A DNA stretch of 64,000 nucleotides from positions 13,993,969-14,057,968 of the forward strand of contig NC_090288.1 in assembly GCF_037392515.1 (NCBI RefSeq). Reading direction: 5' to 3'. A program made the position numbers and the translations under genes. Each line of letters starts with the position of its first letter. Positions within the stretch are counted from its first letter, which is position 1. The notes below the pieces were generated by a model. It saw only the letters and a list, made by a program, of their open reading frames with translations, did no database searches and was not told the origin of the DNA. Positions 23,013 to 33,961 of the stretch are shown here, one piece after another. This DNA is from Haliotis asinina (lineage: Eukaryota > Mollusca > Gastropoda > Lepetellida > Haliotidae).

Positions 23013-23640
23013 CGACAAAACCAGCTAGGTTTCACCTGTTGAAGGTGCTAAGAGCAATCTCCATGACACTTTTACTTTTTACAAGGTTGTTCATTAAATT
23101 TTATGTAAAATGTCGAAAAGAGAAGACAGATAATTGAAACCTTCCAGTAAGTCTCAGCATTGCTAGATACCAAAACAAAATTGTTTGGTGTTTTGGGGAT
23201 TTTTTGTTTATTTTTTATAAGAGTGCATAGCTTGCCAAAATATATGTTGTCAAAAGATTATATATTTTTCTAAATTCAGATATTTTGCTATTTTCTCAAA
23301 ATAACACAACTTGAAATGTGTACAAGCGCCAACTGCCAATGCAAAACATTGTTAAAACTGTTATATGGTCACTGATGATAGCCTTTGGTTATGGCAGTGA
23401 TAAAACTAAATATCATTTGGTGGCATCAGGGTTGCTATGGTAACCTCTAGAGTGTTGAGATCATCCTCTTTTGTAATATAATCCTTGTGGCTTGACACTA
23501 GGTATTAACAACTATAATCCGGTGGTGATCAGAGCAATTGTGTCGTCGTTACTGAGGGTATGGATGATACATGTTACAATCTCATTAACAGTCACCCCTA
23601 CAGTTCCTCCCTTCCTCTCCTCATCAACTATACTGGAACC

Positions 23641-23878
23641 CTCGAAGATCCGGGTTAGAAGTGATCTTCAATAACCCATGTTTGTAGTTACAGCTGACTA
23701 GCGGGATCATGTGGTCAGGCTCGCTGAATTGGTTGACATATGTCATTGTATACTAACTATGTAGATCGATGCTCATGCTGTTGATCACTGGATTGTCTGG
23801 TCCAGAATGTTATTTACAGACCGCTGCCATGTAGCTGAAACATTGCTGTGTGTGGTGTTAGGCCATAAACCAACCAAT
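23641..23878 (+). mobile_element. SINE-like family B, near full length
   Basis: CGAAGATCCGGGTTAGAAGT head through GATCACTGGATTGTCTGGTC to TGCCATGTAGCTGAAACATT and GTGTGGTGTTAGGC. Confidence 0.8.
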
Positions 23879-23887
23879 CATAGTCTT

Positions 23888-24047
23888 TTTAGGAGGTACA
23901 GCTTAGTGGTTAAAGTGTTCACTCCTTGTGCCAAAGACAGGGGTTCAAATCCCTACATGGGACACAGCATCAAGCCTATTTCTCATGTCCCTTACCATGA
24001 CATTGCTGGGATATTGCAAAAAAGCAGCATAAACCCTAGCTTACTCA
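23888..24047 (+). mobile_element. SINE family A (tRNA-derived)
   Basis: A box-like CAGCTTAGTGGTTAAAG, B box-like GGGTTCAAATCCC, tail AAAGCAGCATAAACCCTAGC. Abuts the family B copy on its left. Confidence 0.8.
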
Positions 24048-24529
24048 ATTTAAGACAAGAGAAATCATTCAATATAATAGTATTAGTTCCATGTGTGAAT
24101 TTCAGAGGATATATGTATGTGTGTTTACTTGAGCATTTGTCTGAACACATGTGTGTATCGCCCTGATTTCTCAAAACAAACTGAAGTTTTTATTCAAATT
24201 TCAAAATGAGATTGACAATTTCGAACAGCTGAATTTCTAATCAACTGCATTTCTTAAATCAAAAAGCCAAAATAACTCAAGCAACCTATCTACCAAACTT
24301 AAATTGTCTGCTACGTTTGAGTTAAATATTGATTTCAGTTTATTCCATGAAATGCATTTTCCTGCATGTTCACAAATTTGAGTAAATGTGTTGATTTAAG
24401 TCAAAACTCACACTTAAGTTTGTTTCAAGAAATCGAGGTGGATATGTATTGTGAGTTGGCACAGGCACATGTGTATGTTAACATTCAGTATGTTTAAATG
24501 GATGCTTGATGTTTGTGAAAGTATGCAAT

Positions 24530-24860
24530 ACGGGTCATGACACTGCTCCTCAACGTATCACATCACCACATGCTAGTGTAAGTACTAGTAACAGTCCAAG
24601 GATATCTCTGTATCTTCCAAGGAGAGTCATGAGTCAAACCTGTTTTTATCTGGTGCAAAATTTGTCAGTTCATTATTTCATGCGGTTTTCTGTAATACAG
24701 TTATAACACTGCCCTCAAAGCATCATATCACAACATGCAAGTCTAAGGATATCTCTTTGTGTTTCAAAGAGAGTCATGACTCGTACCAGTGTTTGTCAAG
24801 TGCAACAATGTTATTACCTAAGATTGCACTAGGTGCAAGTATTCTTCTTGTGGTGTGTAT
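24530..24860. repeat. Imperfect direct duplication
   Basis: CAACGTATCACATCACCACA..GGATATCTCTGTAT..GAGAGTCATGA recurs as CAAAGCATCATATCACAACA..GGATATCTCTTTGT..GAGAGTCATGA about 170 bp later. A third partial match (GTGCAACAAGGTTATTGGCC) is near 25143. Confidence 0.5.
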
Positions 24861-25226
24861 CACTTCTAAACAACTTTCAAAAGAGTTTATGTTGATGATA
24901 CTTGCCACAACTGAAGCATGATGCGACATTGTACAACATCCAGTTTTTACCAGCTTGCACCCTGTTCAAATTAATATTTTTCAGTTCCAAGAACTCAGAC
25001 TTCACCTGAAAAATGGAAGGATGAGTACCTGGGCTATCAGACCCAGAGAAATTCTGTGATGATGTTCTAAATCATAACACCAAAACTGGAGCATTAGATG
25101 TAAATTTTATGTTCATCAGTAGGTGCAACATGTTTTTGTCTAGTGCAACAAGGTTATTGGCCAAGGTTTCACCGAGTGCAAGTATCTTCTTTGAGTGGCC
25201 CATGGAAGATGGTGTGATGAACAACA

Positions 25227-25384
25227 GGGAGTGTTCTATGGATATACAACTTGTTATTTATTAAAGTGAGCGAAGTTTTTATGTAGCTGATAACACGTGT
25301 GAGATAATCTGTTAGCGTCAACACAATTTGAATAACATTGCTCACATTAGTAATAAAGAAGTTCTGTATCCATAGAACTCCCCC
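25227..25384. mobile_element. MITE-like element with about 33-bp terminal inverted repeats
   Basis: Left end GGGAGTGTTCTATGGATATA; right end, reversed, GGGGGAGTTCTATGGATACA; both continue ACTT.TT.TT. About 158 bp, no ORF. Target-site duplication not clear. Confidence 0.7.
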
Positions 25385-26305
25385 ATTATTGAATACCAAC
25401 AGGCTTCATTTCCTCAAACCTGAAGTTGCATAAATGCTCAGGATATCTTTGTATGTTTCTCTGTATGTGAGCGTGTGTCATTTAGATGAATGTGGACATG
25501 AGTACAAAATAGAATTGTCTGTTCTTTTAACACAACACCACAACCAAGGCAAATTTTTTTTTTACCCTAATGAAAACTTGTGTGTTTTATCAAAGTGTAT
25601 TTGTATATACGTTGGAGTAGGTCTTTGTGTGACCTTTTATGTGGATTTACATGCCAACAGACCACGTTTTGAGAAGTGTTACCTTATATCACCCAAATCT
25701 GTTTATTTCAGAAATTATATAAAATCAAGTAAAGTTTAAATTGGGATGGAACCCGTAATTGTTTTACTTTTTTTAATCTTTTATTTTATGAAATGAAACA
25801 TTAAAATATTTTTAAGTGAATACTTTTAGCATACATGTTCAAAGTGTGAACATTGGTTGCTATTATGTGGAACTTGAATGAAGGAATTCTGATAAATTCA
25901 CTTCCTTTGCTTGTGTTTGGTGATTTTATTGACTTTTGATATTTGTTTTATGACATTATGTATCTGTCAGTCTTTACATATGACACAAGTTTGCCAACTC
26001 CATCATCTTAGGACAATTTGAAATGCAGAGTTAACTCCCTTAGGTGTCCTAGATCATGGGTCCAATTTTCTGGTTATGTTTTTATTCTTGGATTTTAGGC
26101 ATTATGAACGTGTACTGGGGTTTACCTCAGTGATAAACATGGAACATCTGCAGTGGAAACAAAATCTAGTCATGTTGTACATTGTGACATCATTTGTCCC
26201 TGAAGTGTATTTCATATTCTTGTAAATAAACAAGGAGTATCTGATGGTTGTTTTCGTCGGTAATGTTTCTCATAGTTGAGTTTTGCCATGGTTTGGCCAC
26301 TTACA

Positions 26306-26450
26306 ATAGGTTTGGTATCCTAGTGGTTAAAGCATTCACACATTATGCCGAAGGCCTGGGTACAATGTGTAGAGTCCATTTCTTGTGTCCCCTGCTGTGA
26401 TGTTGCTGGAATGTTGGTGATAGTTGCATAAAACCCAACTCACTCACTAG
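26306..26450 (+). mobile_element. SINE family A (tRNA-derived)
   Basis: A box TATCCTAGTGGTTAAAGC; the B box region is deleted (AAGGCCTGGGTACAATGTG joins directly); tail GCATAAAACCCAACTCACTC. Confidence 0.8.
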
Positions 26451-26744
26451 CTAACCACTCACATGAGGGGAAGTTGTGAATGAATGCCACCTTTCAGTCT
26501 TTGGACAGCATTTAAAAGTAAGAAGTAAAGCATTGGAAAGTGATGCTCATAAAGGTGAGAAAGTATGGATGTCAGCATCTTTATTTTGAGGAGCAGGACA
26601 TTTTTGAGTACGTTCCTGCTCTGTTAGGGGACGGAAAACAATAGGAAAGTAGATAGATATAAAAGAACATGTGAAACAAGTATGAAGATAACAAGGGAAG
26701 ACAGTTGACTGGTGATGGCAGTGAACAAATATCGTAAGATAACA

Positions 26745-28975
26745 ATGGTGGAGTTTTAACGAGGAAAGTAACATTGCAGGGGATTTAACAACTGAGGATT
26801 TAACAAGAGAAGTGACAACAGTGAGGATTTAACAAGAGAAGTAACCACATGTTATTTCGATTTAACAATCGAAATAACAATGGTTGGGATTTATAAGGGA
26901 ACTAGAATCTAGCAGTGGTGGGGATTTAACAATGGTGAGGGTTTAAGAAGGGAAGTAACTATGGTGGGGATTAAACAATTGTAGGGATTTAACAATGGTG
27001 AGGGTTTGACAAGAGTATTAATGGTGGGAATTTTAAAGGGAAGTAACAATGGTAGAATTTTAAAGCAAAGTAACAATGGTGGGGATTTAGCAAGGGAAGT
27101 AACAATGTGGGGATTTAAGGGAAGTAACAATGGTGATGATTTTAAAGGGAAGTAACGATGGTGATGATTTTAAAGGGAAGTAACAATGGTGGGGATTTAG
27201 CAAGGGGAGTAACAATGTGGGGATTTAAGGGAAGTAACATTGGTGATGATTTTAAAGGGAAGTAACGATGGTGATGATTTTAAAGGGAAGTAACAGTGGT
27301 GGGGATTTAGCAAGTGAAGTAACGATGGTGATGATTTTAAAGGGAAGTAACAATGGTGATGATTTGAAAGGGAAGTAACGATGGTGATGATTTTAAAGGG
27401 AAGTAACGATGGTGATGATTTAAAAAGGAAGTAACAGTGGTGGGAATATGAAAGGTAAGTAACAATGGTGGGGATTAAAGAGGGAAGTAACAATGGTGGG
27501 GATTTAGCAAGGGAAGTCACGATGGTGATGATTTTAAAGGGAAGTAACGATGGTTTGGATTTAGTAAGGGAAGTAATGATGGTGATGATTTTAAAGGGAA
27601 GTAACAATGGTGATGATTTCGAAGGGAAGTAACGATGGTGATGATTTTAAAGGGAAGTAACGATGGTGATGATTTAAAAAGGAAGTAACAGTGGTGGGAA
27701 TATGAAAGGTAAGTAACAATGGTGGGGATTAAAGAGGGAAGTAACAATGGTGGGGATTTAGCAAGGGAAGTCACGATGGTGATGATTTTAAAGGGAAGTA
27801 ACGATGGTTTGGATTTAGTAAGGGAAGTAATGATGGTGATGATTTTAAAGGGAAGTAACAATGGTGATGATTTCGAAGGGAAGTAACGATGGTGGGGATT
27901 TAAGGGAAGTAACAATGGTGATGATTTTAAAGGGAAGTAACGATGGTGATGATTTTAAAGGTAAGTAACATTGGTGGGGATTTAGCAAGTGAAGTAACGA
28001 TGGTGATGATTTTAAAGGGAAGTAACAATGGTGATGATTTTAAAGGGGAGTAACGATGGTGATGATTTTAAAGGGAAGTAACAATGGTGATGATTTTAAA
28101 GGTAAGTAACGATGTTGATGATTTAAAAAGGAAGTAACAGTGGTGGGAATATGAAAGGTAAGTAACAATGGTGGGGATTAAAGAGGGAAGTAACAATGGT
28201 GGGGATTTAGCAAGGGAAGTAACGATGGTGATGATTTTAAAGGGAAGTAACGATGGTGATGATTTAAAAAGGAAGTAACAGTGGTGGGAATATGAAAGGT
28301 AAGTAACAATGGTGGGGATTAAAGAGGGAAGTAACGATGGTGGGTATTTAAGGGAAGTAACAATGGTGATGATTTTAAAGGGAAGTAACGATGGTGATGA
28401 TTTTAAAGGTAAGTAACATTGGTGGGGATTTAGCAAGTGAAGTAACGATGGTGATGATTTTAAAGGGAAGTAACAATGGTGATGATTTGAAAGGGAAGTA
28501 ACGATGGTGATGATTTTAAAGGTAAGTAACATTGGTGGGGATTTAGCAAGTGAAGTAACGATGGTGATGATTTTAAAGGGAAGTAACAATGGTGATGATT
28601 TTAAAGGGGAGTAACGATGGTGATGATTTTAAAGGGAAGTAACAATGGTGATGATTTTAAAGGTAAGTAACGATGTTGATGATTTAAAAAGGAAGTAACA
28701 GTGGTGGGAATATGAAAGGTAAGTAACAATGGTGGGGATTTAGCAAGGGAAGTAACGATGGTGATGATTTTAAAGGGAAGTAACAATGGTGATGATTTTA
28801 AAGGGAAGTAACAATGGTGGGGATTTAGCAAGGGAAGTAACAATGTGGGGATTTAAGGGAAGTAAGAATGGTGATGATTTTAAAGCGAAGTAACAATGGT
28901 GATGATTTTAAAGGGAAGTAACAATGGTGATGATTTAAAAAGGAAGTAACAGTGGTGGATATTTAAGGAATATAA
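26745..28975. repeat. Large minisatellite, 25-29-bp units with higher-order repeats
   Basis: About 80 units of the type GGGAAGTAACGATGGTGATG + ATTTTAAA, with variants ending GGGGATTTAGCAA or GGGATTTAA. A distinctive marker (AAAAAGGAAGTAACAGTGG) recurs at about 27422, 27676, 28125, 28266 and 28686, so blocks of 254 and about 561 bp have themselves been duplicated. The units give long open frames on the minus strand, which are rejected as genes. Confidence 0.95.
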
Positions 28976-28979
28976 TAGT

Positions 28980-30720
28980 GGGGATTTGACAATGGTAAGT
29001 ACTTGACAAGGGAAATCAGAAGGTAATGAGCACTGATTGGTGATGACAATAGACAGATAAACGCCACGGATTAATCCAGGCATCAACGAGATAACAACAA
29101 AGGGTTCTTAACAAGGGAAGCCGGTGGCTAATATAGCTGATTGATAATGGCAATGATAAATTGAAGCCAGTAATTAATCCAGTCATGAATCATCCTGAAG
29201 GTGATAAGCATTGGTGACATGGAAGCCAGCACAGGTAATCAAATTAATAAATCTCAGGAGCTTCCGTGGCCATGGTAGATAGCTGGATGGGATCTCCGGA
29301 TGTCCATGGCCTCTTGTAGTAGAACTTGACATCTATAAATTCTTGCTTTAAATGACTGCGATAGAAAGGGAGGGAATACAGGTAATATAACCGGGATTGG
29401 TTGGTGCTTCCAGGTAAATACTGCCCCCAGTGTGTTACCGTGGAGCGAGTTGTATCAGGGATACTCTACAACCATATAGGCTCCCTGGTTGTATGGATGT
29501 CAAGGTCTTAATTATGCGGAACATGATGATTCAGAGTGTAATTTTAATCCGTCATCAGATGGATCATGGCATGAGGCAGCGAACATTTGATTTGTCTGAA
29601 TCCCTAAACAGAACATTGAATAAATGGAAGCCAGCACTTGACAACCGAACACTTAAAGATCACATGCAACGTATAACACAACTTTGCAGATTCTGGTACC
29701 TTTCGCTATGCACTTACCGAAACAAATCATCAAAAATGCCAATTCAACCTATAGAGTTGAAAAAAAAACGCGATTAAAAAAAGACCCGCGAAATCGGAGT
29801 TCAAACGATTCACTAAAATTCTCACAGCGTTGTGGGAAAACGTGGTTTCAACAGCAGCTGCGCTGCGCCCATAACGCACGCGCAGTGAATAGGTGAATAG
29901 GAATAGAGCTTGAAACAGTATACATGCCGAGAGTATGAGGTCGTGAGCAGTAGTCTAATCTTGGTTGTGTACACAAACAAGTAAATAATCTACATAAATA
30001 GTTGTTGATTGTGGTAAGCAACCACTGTCACTGAGAAAGCTCAATGTCTGGTTTATTGACACCTCTATGTCTGCCTGCCTCTCTGCTAAGAACAGTATGC
30101 AATACACAGCTTCAAACATTGACCACATGCTGTTTGAACTTACACCTATCAGGCTATACGCCATAAACAAAATAAATTGATTTATGACTTGTGCACTCGT
30201 GTCCTGTCTCTGCCACATTATGTAATTAGGCAGGTGTGATACTTGTACACAGGGCATGCTTTTATGTCTGTGGGTTGCAAACAAACTACATCCAATTTCC
30301 TCGGATGACTGGATCTGACGGAAACTGGTGCAAACTCTTGTCAGTTTCGGGTCCTGCTTTGTACTTGGACGGATGACAGGTTCCAGCCATGCAGTAGTTC
30401 ACCACCCGCTATGACTGGGTTCGGTCTCCCAAGGACTTCGTTTCGAGGGAAGTACGCCCAAGTACAAAATATTGCACTTTTGAATCTCGATTGTACGCTA
30501 AAAATGTGTTTATTTATTTTTTTACAAGCGGCAATGTATATTATATGTCATGAATAAGTGACAATTGTGTTTAATTATTTTTGATTTCTTGGTTGTATGT
30601 TAGGTTAAGTAGCGCTGAATAGAAGCCATCACGTAATGGAAAATGTCTAGACTAACCATATTGGACTTTGAACCTGACTGACAAGCCAACAGCCCAGGAA
30701 GGACTCAGCAGATCTGCCCC
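28980..30720. other. Intergenic sequence, no supported gene
   Basis: Diffuse echoes of the minisatellite continue to about 29230. A CpG-richer patch lies at 29815-29890. A small inverted pair TTTGTACTTGG / CCAAGTACAAA (about 30356 and 30449) may mark a short MITE. The open frame at 29430-29777 has no recognised motif or splice context. Confidence 0.4.
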
Positions 30721-30725
30721 ACCAC

Positions 30726-30830
30726 TGAGTGAGTGAGTGAGTGAGTGAGTGAGTGAGTGAGTGAGTGAGTGAGTGAGTGAGTGAGTGAGTGAGTGAGTGA
30801 GTGAGTGAGTGAGTGAGTGAGTGAGTGAGT
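30726..30830. repeat. (GAGT)n microsatellite
   Basis: About 26 uninterrupted GAGT units, the minus-strand form of the (ACTC)n tail of the local SINEs and LINE. No intact element is attached. Confidence 0.95.
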
Positions 30831-31377
30831 TTTCAAAAGGGGAAATGCTGACGCTTACAACTTTTGGTTTAAACATATTTTTGTTTCAAAATGTTCTGAA
30901 ATCTGGATAGGCGAACACACCAAGAAGCTTACATTAACGCCGCTCCAGTACATTAAAGTGTTCCAATAGGTGGACATACAGTTGAAGTAGTTCGACGACA
31001 AAGATCAATAGTAGGACCAAATAACACACAACTGATGCTAGGTGTCGGTTATGCGTAGTAACCAAGTAAATGTTTGTGATGAGTACAAGATAAACACCCA
31101 CGATTAGAGTATCCTGTCACGAAAAGGGACGTAGTTCAGAAACAACAAGCGAAACATAAGGTATGCACATCTAATTAAATTTATTTTTTAAGTTGATAAT
31201 TCAAATAACATGGGTAATTGATAGTGATATCTTTGAGGTGTGAAATAGGTAAACGCAGTTTTCGGCACTAAATCAGTTACATCACATCTGGGTGGAATGC
31301 ACTAAGACAACCCAAACCGATGCACACGCCCCATGTCTATCGTGGTAAACGTCAGAGGAGGTGTGTGACGCCCTCAG

Positions 31378-31470
31378 TCACTGTACTGACTGGTCCAGAT
31401 TCGAATATTTGAAAACCGCCGCCATATAACTGGAATATAGCTGATTGCGGTGTTAAACAACAGACCAACA
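31378..31470 (+). mobile_element. SINE-like family B, 3' end only
   Basis: GACTGGTCCAGATTCGAATA, CCGCCGCCATATAACTGGAA, TGATTGCGGTGTTAAACAAC. Confidence 0.75.
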
Positions 31471-31537
31471 AATAGGGTATGAAACCATTTTCCCACCTTA
31501 ACAATTCATGCAACATTGCCACTATCAGAATGGTCAT

Positions 31538-31672
31538 TGGGCGGTGAGGTAGCCAAATAGTTAAAACGTTCGCTCGTCACGCGGAAGACCCGGGTTCGAT
31601 TCCCCTTAGGGTACAATGTGTGAAGCCCATTTCCGGTGTCCCCCAGCCTTGATGTTGCTGGAATACTGCTAC
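31538..31672 (+). mobile_element. SINE family A (tRNA-derived)
   Basis: GGGCGGTGAGGTAGCCAAAT head, CGTTCGCTCGTCACGCGGAA, B box GGGTTCGATTCCCC, body AGCCCATTTCCGGTGTCCCC. The tail is lost. Confidence 0.85.
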
Positions 31673-31709
31673 TGTTCAGTCATCTATGCTGTACAATGCA
31701 AATGAGGAC

Positions 31710-31815
31710 ACCGTATGTCATCGTGTCCCCGTTGTGTACATCAATGCTCATGATGTCAGTCACTGGACTGTCGTCGACTGGAATCGATCACTAACAGTCG
31801 CCATCTTGCAGATAT
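31710..31815 (+). mobile_element. SINE-like family B, partial
   Basis: GTATGTCATCGTGTCCC, ATCAATGCTCATGATGTCAG, CACTGGACTGTC. Confidence 0.6.
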
Positions 31816-31879
31816 ATTTCTTAGAGAGGCGTCAAAACAACTAAATACATTAAGAAAAGAGGTCCAGGGAATAAACTAC

Positions 31880-33727
31880 TTTATTTACAGAAGATGTGAT
31901 AGCAAGTGAGTGACATTTTCAAACCAAATAAACTCTAATCTGTTACAAATAGCTATATTTTTAACTAATGATATAGTGCTTACTAAAATGACATGATGTT
32001 GAAAGTCACCATGACCAAAGATATCTATATTTGTAGCATGCATACCATCAAGTTTATATATATGTATATATATATTTATAAAACAGTCCATATTCTTTCA
32101 AACATCGCTAGGCATTTAATATATGATAATTTAAAATGAAACGAATTGTGAATATATACATGATGCTGCGATGATCGGCATTTATTGCCCATGATATCTG
32201 TAAAATATAAATATTATGTTGAAGTCAGATTTTGAATCCCTAATGATATTACACCGTTGTGTTTATTAGAAGAGTGTACTCCCGTTTGGTGAGAATCATT
32301 TAAAGTAAAACAAAACATATCACGCGTCTTTGTACATATTACATTTTTAATAATATTTAATAATAACATCATGTACATCTGAGTCTCTCCTGTTGTTTCG
32401 GAGTTATTAACAATGTCCACTGTTGTTGTTAACCCCTTTGATATATACCCTCATGCTCTCTCAATTAATCTTAATTAGATGCATATAAATCTGTTCTGTG
32501 CTGTAATACTTCACTCTTGCTTGAAAACCGTATAAGACCCTATACCGTAACGTCACATCATTATATAATGAAGAAGCGGTCTTCCATTAGGTGTCATATC
32601 TTTCTTATCATTCAGCGGAAGGCATTGCATCGATGTATGAAGCTTAGAGGAAGTTCCTGAAAGTGATCTCATTTGCATATTTATCACGTTTATCGTATCC
32701 CGACGACACTATCCCGTGTTTAATAATTTAAAAAAAATAATTCTTTTTATATGGAAAATGGCACACACCACATAACGAAATAACGCTGAATGTATGATTT
32801 ATAAAATATACATCTTCAACAACCGACATGATATTTTAACAAAACGGGAAATTATCAATACTATCTATTTCCAAATACCCTTGTTGTTGTTTATTTGGTA
32901 ATGTCATCTGGGAGAGATATTCATTCATCATGTCTGCGAATGATTTCATGAAAAATGAACTTGAACAAATTTCAATACATTATCGGAGGGTAGCATAAAC
33001 AATCAAGAATACTATCCTCTGTTTGATACTTAAACAGTATTGATAGTGGTATAACCTGAAAAAAATACCCTATAAAATTCACACGTTTGGCTTAAACAAT
33101 GTGCACTTCAAAGGATTCAGTCTGACACGACAATTTATACAAAGCGACTAACGACGTCATTTCTCATTGTCCCAAATTTAGGAACCAAAAATGACACCTT
33201 TCAGTCTATCTGTCGAAGGTAGAATAAATGAGGCAACTATTATTAAGCAAGTTCGAAGCTGAAAGGTTTAATCTTCCATGATACACACATGTACATATTG
33301 TTTTCTTTGATCCTACGAGGAATGTGTTGACCTACATGTGTGAACAAGTATTGACAATAATCTCATTAAAATATTTTCATTTACTCCGATCCTTCTGTAG
33401 CATATGGCCTGACATCTTTACACGAACTTTGATCGACCAATCTAAAGAAGGATATATGGGTCAGATGTTAGCCAATCAGATGTCTTTCTAAAACGATCCG
33501 GTTTCGTTTCGTTTCTATTTCGATTCGGAAATTATGATCTCAGCTGATGAGATGCTGAATGTTCTTCTCATTCGTTCGGAGAATTTTAGAAATGTCGACC
33601 CTGACTGTCTGACTCAGGTCTCCGCAAAAGTATCTTATATGAGCAGAACATGTTATTTTGATACGACTATTGAAAATAAACTTTTTTCTCGTCCTGAAAA
33701 TTGGCATTATGGCCCGGGAACGATTTC
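31880..33727 (-). other. Probable 3' UTR of the mucin-like gene
   Basis: An AT-rich, repeat-free stretch between the stop codon (33728) and an AATAAA on the minus strand (31885-31880). The lack of SINEs, in contrast to all surrounding DNA, supports a single exon under some constraint. The poly(A) site itself is not proven. Confidence 0.4.
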
Positions 33728-33961
33728 CTATAACTGTGTATCTTCTGACTTTAGTGCCACCTGGCCCTGAGATTCTGGAGCTTGATCTATGGGTATCACC
33801 CAACCCTTGTCATCGTCGAGGGGGGTGGGATGCTGGGGATGGGAGCCGTTGACGGTGAGTGAAGTCTCTCTAACGACCGCTTCGTCTTTCATCATCTCGG
33901 AGTCAGGTACTGGGTTCTCCAGGCCCTTGTGCTCTTTGGCCTCCTTCAACTTGGCCCGCTC
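33728..33961 (-). CDS. Exon 22: cytoplasmic tail and stop
   Basis: Encodes 77 residues starting ERAKLKEAKEHKGLENPVPD, including DDDKGWVIPID, and ending KSEDTQL followed by TAG. The last four residues fit a class I PDZ ligand (x-S/T-x-hydrophobic). Acceptor TCTCCCCTAG. Confidence 0.85.
   Translation of the reverse strand, partial: ERAKLKEAKEHKGLENPVPDSEMMKDEAVVRETSLTVNGSHPQHPTPLDDDKGWVIPIDQAPESQGQVALKSEDTQL

Larger units (their letters stand above)
23013..26235 (+). other. Possible 3' UTR or flank of the Tudor gene
   Basis: Downstream of the stop codon. The first clear AATAAA followed by GT-rich sequence that I noted is at 26225-26230, but SINE and MITE copies in between make a single 3.2-kb UTR doubtful. 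Confidence 0.2.

Noticed and set aside
27197..28589. Long minus-strand open frames (up to 173 codons) of LLPFKIITIVTS-type repeats
   Set aside because: They follow exactly the 28-bp minisatellite; similar frames open wherever the array does, and there is no splice or start context.
29430..29896. Possible exon pair in the intergenic region
   Set aside because: No recognised motif, no convincing splice sites and no link to either neighbour.
30652..30876. Leu-Thr-His-Ser repeat protein
   Set aside because: Translation of a (GAGT)n microsatellite.
31538..31672. tRNA gene with intact A and B boxes
   Set aside because: The A/B boxes belong to the head of a dispersed SINE with many copies here; no plausible cloverleaf with an acceptor stem was seen.
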